Shown here piece by piece: positions 57,106-64,000 of a DNA stretch of 64,000 nucleotides. A program made the translations under genes and the position numbers. Origin of the DNA: Patiria pectinifera (taxonomy: Eukaryota > Echinodermata > Asteroidea > Valvatida > Asterinidae); the NCBI GenBank assembly GCA_029964075.1, contig CM057142.1:5471770-5535769 (forward strand), written 5' to 3'. The notes beneath the pieces were generated by a model. That model did not search any database. It was not told the origin of the DNA and worked only from the letters and a program-made list of their open reading frames with translations. How positions within the stretch are numbered: the first letter of the stretch is position 1; each line of letters begins with the position of its first letter.

Positions 57106-59093
57106 CAGAAGGATGGAAGTGTTTTGGACTTGGGACCATCAAGTCTTTAGATGCTGTCGGTTCAGCAGAGCACAGCTTTGATTCTGGGCTACCTGCCGAG
57201 ACATCTGAAGCCATGTACCCTGGAATTACATTGGAGACTTACGTCCAACAATGTCTTCGAGCATATCCAAAAATATATGGTTTGGGCTTTGTCATAGTTT
57301 ATTGAAGGCCAAAATCATGATCCAGCTTGCGGTACTGATGACCCAAAAAAAATCAATGATCATAACTGATATATGGATGAACCCTAACCCTTTCAGATGC
57401 AACGCACTGCAGCTGGTGTAAAAGTCTGGCTGGCCTTGTTGCATTCAACCATCAACCCAATTGCATATAGTGCCAATTCTGAGACAGTGAGAGCTAGTCG
57501 TGTTGAACAATGCCACAGTTGTATCCTGCTGAAGTTGGCGACCACAGACTCTTGAGGCATTTTGGCCTTGAGATTTTTGACTTACTGGATCTTTTTACAC
57601 GGTTGGGGCTACTTAAGCCAATCTTTAGGCCCATGTTTGGGGTTCATGTGTATCTATTTATAAAGCAATATTTTTGATGTATTGAAATGGAAGAGTTTGA
57701 AACTGTGGCTTCGTCTCCGCTGCAACTTTGTCTGCAGCTTCAGAATAATTAAGGATCCTTTGAGGTTCAAACCAACTGAAGAAAACGCTGGAAACATATA
57801 AGACTGAAGGACAGAGCTGTGTTGAGCCCGAGTCGAAAAAGTTCAGAGGCTTGAACCTTCTGACACCAGAGCCTTTTCTAAATATCAGTAAATGTGACTC
57901 ATCACACTGCTTATCAAAATTGCCAGTTGTACTTTAAAAAAACAACACACACAATTTTACCGAGTACATGATATTTTATTTTTGTATAAAACCAAATCTA
58001 AAACAACATTACCAGTAAATCAACATTACCAGTACAATTGTCGATCAACTAACAATGACAAGATAGTGGAATTTTCAGTCAATGTGTTTTATGGTTTTAC
58101 TTGCTTAAATGATTGCAAAATATGTGTATAATGCTGAAATTTAATAATCATGATATTCTTTGGGGAAAAAAGAGAAATGTTCAATGGAATTTTAATGTGG
58201 CTGGCTGTGTCATTCCTACGGACTTTTTAACTTGAGAACTTCTTGTCACGCAATGACTTACGAATGCAGCAACTATCTAGATTTTAAATATGTCTTTTGT
58301 ACAAAATAAATTATGCGTAAGCTAATGTACAAAACAATGTTATGTCGAGAAACTGAGTGTCATTTAATCCTTATGAGGTTGTCCATAAAGTATGCACGCA
58401 CGAAGTGGGGGGGGGGGAATTGTTAGCATTGCGTACACCATAAAGGGGATAAGCAAAGCGATAATTTGCTTTTATTATTAATTTGTCATGAAATTAATGC
58501 ACTTTCTTATATTTAATACTTTCCAGGACCAGCTTTTGTGCATCAAAAATTGTTATAACACAATACCCTTCAGCCACACCATTTAGATTTATCTTCTCAG
58601 TGCCACCGCCAGAGGTTTTCTGATGACGTCATTTATTTCAGACTTTGGATGCGACACATGAATCCTACTACTACAGCAGGTTTACTAAGACATTAAATGA
58701 TAGAATAGAATAGGGTTGTGTGAAAGAGTCAAATATAAATATGGAATGTGTATACATATTAAAAAGGGGAAGGAGGGGTCTGAAAAGTCAGCATTTTGTG
58801 CAGACACACTTTATGGACGGCCCCTACATGCGTGAGTGAACGCTCGTTTGGCTTTTGAAGGACAACCAAGAACAGATGACCAACAAAAAAAAATCAGCTA
58901 AATTCGTACTTGAGCCATACGCGCACAAACCAGTCCAAGCAAGCGGTGTGTCCCTCCCACTGGGGCATTTTAAAGTGATAAAGAGCGCCATCTATAGTTT
59001 ATGCACGGAGTCCATATTGGCCCATTCAAACCAGCACAGTATCATTTTTTAGCCCATGCAAACTCCTGTTACCATGTGCAGTGTTAAAGGTAG
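57106..59093. other. CHURC1 downstream sequence, no further gene
   Basis: 3' UTR plus AT-rich spacer. 57378-57560 shares CCCTAACCCT, TTGTTGCATTCA and CACAGACTCTTGAGGC(A) with the 51492-51801 element and may be a decayed relative. Confidence 0.45.
58305..58310 (+). terminator. Candidate polyadenylation signal for CHURC1
   Basis: AATAAA about 1.2 kb after the stop codon in otherwise gene-free sequence. Position only. Confidence 0.2.
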
Positions 59094-60101
59094 ATTGGAC
59101 CATTTGCAGCTATCCAAAAACTGACCAACCAAAATATTGTTTAAAGGGAATATACGTCATTTACTTTTGCTGTAATTTTCAGAAATGGATGGAATTGGGG
59201 GGTTGGAAATATATAGCAAATATAGTTACACTGACTTTTTTGAGGTTTTGGGTTCGAAAATGCTATAAAAACCAAGAAAAACAATTGTTTTCCTGTAGTC
59301 TGGTTCCCTGACTCCATAGAAGAAGAAACAGAGCAGTTTACATACATTGGGGAATTGTAAGGTCAGGGAACCAGTCTAGCTGGCTTGTACCCGTTCATAG
59401 GTCAATTGGGGCCAGTATTTGAAAAAAAGCCAGTTTTTTCCAACGCTGGTCGGCCGACCAGCATTGGAAATTGATACAAAAATACCACTTTTCTTGAAAA
59501 TGACAGTATACCAGGTGCCATGATTTTACAGGATGCTTTACACTGTCATTCACTAACAGTCCAGCAAGGTATTTCAAAATGATTTGGTAGTTTTATTTTT
59601 GATGTTTGCAAATGTTGTATTTTCCCTTTAAAAGCTTACTTGCTTTAAAAAAGTAACTCCCTGTGAAATTATTGCTTCTGGCATGCTGTCATTTTGAAGA
59701 AACAATAAAAGAAGGTCATTTCCAAAGATGTGTCAAGTGACTCATTCGAAATTTACATTAGTAGTTGGTTTGTAGTTGGTGAATCCATGAATGTGTGTGC
59801 GCAAGCATTGACACAATGCACACAGTTGCTATTATTTGTTGGTTCAGTGCGTGACAGCGCGTAGCTGCAATCGGCTGAATGAGAACGTGTCCCGGACGCT
59901 GATTTCGGGCGCAATTCCTAATGTCTCAGCAACTTTTGAATTGAAATTGAGATCCTAGAATATTGTTTTCTCGGAATATACAGCATTCACAGAGCTAAAA
60001 CTTCATCAGGTTAGTTGTTAAGCACCCGTCTTTAGATTTTGAGCACTTTTGTTGCTTCAAACAAAAAATTTACAAATTACAAATACTCCTCTCAACCTTA
60101 A
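59094..60101. mobile_element. TTAA element with ACCATTTGCAG end, split by a nested MITE
   Basis: Matches the intact copy at 33569-34117 in reverse: CATTTGCAGCTATCCAAAAA, AACTCCCTGTGAAATTATT, GCGCAAGCATTGACAC, CTTCATCAGGTTAGTTGTT. The match is broken at 59141-59631. Lies downstream of TRMT6. Confidence 0.8.
59141..59631. mobile_element. TTAA-AGGGAATATAC MITE, nested copy
   Basis: TTAA-AGGGAATATACGTC to GTATTTTCCCT-TTAA; contains GGTCGGCCGACCAGC and GTAGTCTGGTTCCCTGACTC. Same family as 11209-11755. Confidence 0.85.
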
Positions 60102-60254
60102 ACAGGCCCTAACACAAACATTTGCAGAAGACAAAAGTAAATGCAATTTGACAAAAGTAAAGGCCATTTGAGACTTAAATGCCATTTCCAATACATTTAC
60201 TCAGCATATGTCTTATTCAGCATCAGCCCGAAGGATGTGGTCCTTTTTCTGGGT

Positions 60255-60344
60255 TTATGTTTCATTTGATACTGTAGTTCCCGTCAGTAAATAGCCACCA
60301 GTGCCGCTCATGTTGACGTTGGGATGGGTCCTCTCGGGAAGTAC
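60255..60344 (-). CDS. TRMT6: TRMT6 terminal exon
   Basis: Acceptor CGTTTCCAG; encodes VLPERTHPNVNMSGTGGYLL, TGTTVSNET, TAA. Shorter C-terminus than the human protein. Confidence 0.92.
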   Translation of the reverse strand, partial: VLPERTHPNVNMSGTGGYLLTGTTVSNET

Positions 60345-63005
60345 CTGGAAACGAAACAAAACCAAACTCGTCTATTGTTTGACTATCAATGCATGAGTTG
60401 CCGAAGAATTGAGGAAGTTTGTTTACATGTGGCACCTACCCTCAAATACATTAAGATTTAAGAAGCCTTGTAAATTGTGTTGGGAAAAATTTCAACTAAG
60501 AGAAAGGATTAGGCCAAAAAAAAAAAGTATTCGGTCTCTGGTCAGCGCGCGCGTCGATTTTAATCATGCGCGTCAACCTTTTTTTTTTCCAATATGTTCC
60601 GCGGTAGCTCCAACAGCGCCCTCTATTGCCGCCCCTCCTCATTTTTTTTTACCAAAGAGCACCAAGGAATGGGAAATTCCACCAAGGCAAATGATCGAAA
60701 GCACCAAGGCAAATTATGGAGGACACCAATGTACATGAGGACACCAAAAAAGCAAAATAGTACCCCACCTTGTCTGTATAATCCAAGCTTGAAGAAAAAA
60801 AAAAAAAGCAAAAAAAAAAAAAAAAGCCGCGTCCCCGCGTCAATTCCGTAACTTTGGTCTGACCAGAGACCGAATATTTTTTTTTTTTGGCCTTAGTTGC
60901 CTAGTGCAAAATGAACACAAATTTGTGTCAACAAATGATGTCAACATTCCCATGCTGGCAAGTTGGTATTTTGTTTTTTACAGCAGCCGATTGATCAAAT
61001 ACACCTGATAACAGCCGAAGTCGGACCCACAAATCACCTGACAAGTCAGGTGACAAGTAAATGGATTGAACAGTGGCAAGACAATGCCTTTCTGACAGAC
61101 ATATGATGAATTTGTGATTAGCTTGTGATGACTTATGACTGACTTGTGATGTCTTGTGACTGATTGTGATGACTCGTGATTTGATTTGTGCGATTGGTTT
61201 GTGACGGCTAGTAATTGACTTGAGATGGCTTGTGATGACTTGTGATGACTTGTGATTTCTTGTGATGACTTGTGACGATTTGTGTGATGGATTTGTGATG
61301 AATTTTGATTGACTTCTGATGACTTGTGATTGTCTTTCAATTGACATGAGATAGCTTGTAATTGATATGTGACTGACTTGTGATTGACATTGCGACTGAC
61401 TAATGACGACTTATGATGACCTATGATCGTCTTGCGATAACAACTCTGCAAAGGGGTCTTCTGCTTACCTGATACTCCCTCAGCCACGTCTCTGTGACTC
61501 GGATGTTGACAGCATTGTTGCAGTTTCTCAGCCATTCATTGCATTCCATCAATGGCTGCCAAAATCAAATTGAATGACTTAATATTAGTCAAACTGGACA
61601 GATACTTTTATCATCTAGAACTGCTGTTGTCAATGCAAAATACAGGCATTGCCCTGCTGGCATCATTTTAGAAATTACCAATCTGCCAGTTGATCAGAGC
61701 CGATCCCAAAGTGCCTTTTACTGACCCACAAGGAATCAAGATCACGTGACTTTAGAAAGTGTACATTTGGAGAACAAAAAATGTGTCATTAGTTTCCCGC
61801 AGTTTCAGGCAAAAATGCCCTCAGAGTCAGGCTTGCAACTGGGAATTTAGCAAAAAATGAGGAAATTCCAAACCACACAAGACTTTGTACAGTGTTTTTC
61901 AAGTTGTAATGGCATTCATGAGAAGTAAAAAACGAGGAAATCAGCTGATCCGAGGAAAAGTTGCATGCCTGCAGAGTTAAGGGCGGTTCATACTTCACAG
62001 CAAATTTGCTGCGCCAAAAAATTTCACAAATTTGCATTTGCTTTTGTGCTGAGTATGAACTGGCCAGTAGGGTAAAATCGAATTCAATAAAATATAGCCA
62101 ATAACAAACAATATGACCTTTTCAGGTATTTACCTCAATGTAATGACAGTAGACCACAAATGGCCGGGAAGGCGCTAGGAACTTGAAAAGCGCTGTAAAG
62201 ATTGGAAGAGGTTGGAATCTGCATGCCATCACTAACCTACAAATAAAGTCACAAACACACAATTATTAATGGGAAATCACTTGGCTACACTTCTGATGAA
62301 ACTTTGTTGGGAATGCTTTATGCCGTTTAATGCGAGAATGGTCAACAAGTGCAGTCAAGGCAAGACTTGAAGATTTGCATGGTGAAAATTCAAAAGGTGT
62401 AAGTAAGGTTTGTGATAGCACCCATGTAGTCAAATCTCTTTTGTGACTGTGTGTAGTTCTGAAAAGAAGTGCATTCTTTGAAATCATTTTATATTGGAAA
62501 ATACATAGGCACAAAAATTGCCTTCTGAAATTCCTCATCCTTTATGACTTTTCCAGACGTTGAAACACTTGGGTGATGTCATGATAACCTCATGATGTGA
62601 TTCATTTGTTAATTTTGAAGGATTGGAATAATGAAAATTGATTGCATCATGGAGAAATTAACCAACTCGATCAAACTTTTGTTTTAAACAATTATGAAAA
62701 CTTGTGTGTTGTGACGGGCATCATCATGACTTCAACAATCACACCCAGTGTATTGTTTGTATTTTAGCACATTTTACATTGATGATTCACCATTGTAAAG
62801 TAACAACAAAATAGCAGCATCAAGATGCTGACATCAATTTTAAATAAACCTTTCTGCCAACACATTGTAATACTGTTAGTGTACAGGGCAACTCTGACCC
62901 TGTAGTTGTCAAAACTTACACATCCATCTTGGTGTTGTGAAGGAGATCCCGGACTCTACTCAGACTCTCCCTTCGTCTTTGCTTCCTGGCTTCCTTCTCG
63001 GGATT
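60255..63005 (-). CDS. TRMT6: TRMT6, tRNA m1A58 methyltransferase non-catalytic subunit, last four exons
   Basis: TRMT6 pairs with catalytic TRMT61A to make N1-methyladenosine at tRNA position 58. Exons present are 63005-62920, 62236-62134, 61555-61469 and 60344-60255; phases join and end at TAA. The basic helix (EARKQRRRESLSRVRDLL) leads into VLVMACRFQPLPIFTALFKF, LAPSRPFVVYCHYIE, PLMECNEWLRNCNNAVNIRV, TETWLREYQ and VLPERTHPNVNMSGTGGYLL, TGTTVSNET. SRPFVVYC, ETWLR-YQVLP and SG-GGYLL-G are typical of this family. The protein stops soon after GGYLL, so the lysine-rich tail of human TRMT6 is absent. N-terminal exons lie beyond the right edge. Confidence 0.92.
60509..60895. mobile_element. GTCTCTGGTCAG-ended MITE in TRMT6 terminal intron
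   Basis: TTA-GGCC(A)n-GTATTCGGTCTCTGGTCAG, and a right end complementary to it ending GGCC-TTA. The interior has four degenerate ACCAAGGCAAAT-type units, and the frames seen here come from them. Confidence 0.85.
61085..61440. repeat. TGACTTGTGA minisatellite in TRMT6 terminal intron
   Basis: Thirty or so degenerate 10-12-mers on GACTTGTGATGACTTGTGAT, ending about 30 bases from the TRMT6 exon at 61469. It generates the long false frames on the reverse strand. Confidence 0.9.
61469..61555 (-). CDS. TRMT6: TRMT6 internal exon
   Basis: Acceptor TTTTGGCAG; encodes PLMECNEWLRNCNNAVNIRV, TETWLREYQ; donor CAG|GTAAGC. Confidence 0.93.
62134..62236 (-). CDS. TRMT6: TRMT6 internal exon
   Basis: Acceptor ATTTGTAG; encodes LVMACRFQPLPIFTALFKFL, APSRPFVVYCHYIE; donor GAG|GTAAAT, phase 0. 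Confidence 0.93.
62920..63005 (-). CDS. TRMT6: TRMT6 internal exon (basic linker)
   Basis: Acceptor TCTACGACAG, 28 codons NPEKEARKQRRRESLSRVRD, LLHNTKMD; donor GT|GTAAGT, phase 2. Only this frame is open across the exon. Confidence 0.8.
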
Positions 63006-63130
63006 CTGTCGTAGAGAATGATGACTTGGATTAATGTCAAGAAGAGTTCATCTCCACCCTCTACTTTGTTTTGAGTAAGTAAGATCTATTCAAATCTACA
63101 TCAGGTGAATAAGGATTATAATAACAACAT

Positions 63131-63360
63131 GGTGCTTGTGTCCTTGGGCAAGACACTTGACTACAATTGCCTCTCTCCACCCAGGAGTATCAATGGGTAC
63201 CTGTGAGGGTAGAGACCAGATTGCACTGATCTCGGCTGCAGAAAAGTGGTCTCATGGCCTGATGAACATGGGCTAATAATTGTGAAGCAATTTGAAACCT
63301 ACCTTCTGTGGAAAGCACTACATAAGCACCACGCATGGTTATTATAATTATTATTAATTT
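63131..63360 (+). mobile_element. 5'-truncated SINE with B-like centre
   Basis: TGTCCTTGGGCAAGACACTT and CCACCCAGGAGTATCAATGG match SINE B, but the 3' half (CTGTGGAAAGCACTACATAA, ATTATT tail) differs, so this is a related family or a chimera. No tRNA head. Confidence 0.7.
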
Positions 63361-63689
63361 AGAGTTACAGTATTAGGAAAACTTGACATTTTTAATATAT
63401 TTATTCCACTTCACAACAGTAAGAATTTATACCTGCACAACACACACAGTCTAATCAGATGTGCCACTTGCACTAACTGTTGATTATTTGGTAATGCCAA
63501 CAGACTCTTCTAAAAAACTTCTTTGTGTTTATTCTTTCATCTTGAAACCTGGAAGGATTCAGATATTTACATACAGCCTTCTTTCATTACAGATGACAAA
63601 ATGTTGTATTCATGGAATGAGGAAGTTAAATTTATATCCTCTTTCCAATATATCACTGGCATTTTATGCTCAGTGGTTTCTGGTAGGCC

Positions 63690-63915
63690 TGTACGACTAG
63701 TGTGACTAGCCAATTAGTTGCCAATACTAAAAACCATTGGTAGTCACGACTATCTATTTCTAAATAGTAGACTAGTCGTTATGCCATGACAAGTCCCGAC
63801 TACTTTCAATAGTTGTGACTATTGAAATTCACTAGCCACCCACACCTGAAAATTTGTAATCCTATTTATCGCTACCAGTTGTGACTATTGAAATTCACTA
63901 GTCATCCACGCCTAG
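63690..63915. repeat. ACTAGTC-rich tandem/inverted repeat at the right edge
   Basis: AGTTGTGACTATTGAAATTC occurs twice (63811, 63878) along with TAGTCGTTATG and CTAGCCAATTAG. 45270-45490 shows similar ACTAGTC-rich sequence. Confidence 0.6.
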
Positions 63916-64000
63916 TTTCTGGGAACCTTTCGATTGAGAAAAAAAAATTTACCGTTTTTTTGGGGGTGTGATTAAGGGAACAATGATGCACTTCAACATG

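Noticed and set aside
60928-61535. Two long overlapping reverse frames rich in Ser/His/Lys
   Set aside because: They are translations of the TGACTTGTGA minisatellite running into a real TRMT6 exon read in the wrong frame.

Overview
This is a eukaryotic, intron-rich, repeat-dense window from an invertebrate deuterostome, most likely an echinoderm. The evidence is intron-split orthologues of vertebrate genes, abundant ACATGTACATGTA-type simple sequence, tRNA-derived SINEs, and dispersed inverted-repeat elements with ends such as GGGCCCAATTTCATGGC. The species cannot be fixed from sequence alone. No bacterial, viral or CRISPR content was seen.

Five protein-coding genes can be read exon by exon. 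(1) 23873-23983 (-): first coding exon of a GALNT2/14/16-type polypeptide N-acetylgalactosaminyltransferase, a cytoplasmic tail plus signal anchor. Its remaining exons are not recognisable and probably lie beyond the left edge. (2) 31840-43434 (-): complete SLC39A9 (ZIP9), seven exons, 326 aa, with one GC-AG intron and one NAGNAG acceptor. (3) 44154-51218 (+): ERH, four exons, about 100 aa, head-to-head with SLC39A9, plus a second in-phase copy of the terminal coding exon (51125-51218) that would replace the last 30 residues. (4) 54129-57105 (+): complete CHURC1 (Churchill), four exons, 114 aa. (5) 60255-63005 (-): the last four exons of TRMT6, converging on CHURC1; its 5' part lies beyond the right edge.

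GALNT16, ERH and SLC39A9 are neighbours at human 14q24.1, and CHURC1 lies on the same arm at 14q23.3 (recalled human map positions). The window therefore appears to keep an ancient linkage block, including the divergent ERH/SLC39A9 pair.

The remaining sequence (1-23872, 23984-31839, introns and intergenic spacers) is almost all mobile and tandem-repeat DNA. It holds at least three groups of inverted-repeat elements in TTAA sites, hAT-type elements with 8-bp target duplications, a Mutator-like foldback element with a 9-bp duplication, a Helentron/HINE-like element whose core units each carry nuclear-receptor half-site tandems, several SINE families, LINE fragments, a tRNA-like sequence enclosed in an inverted repeat, and minisatellites in SLC39A9, ERH and TRMT6 introns. 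Two copies of one TTAA element sit inside other repeats, giving a relative insertion order.
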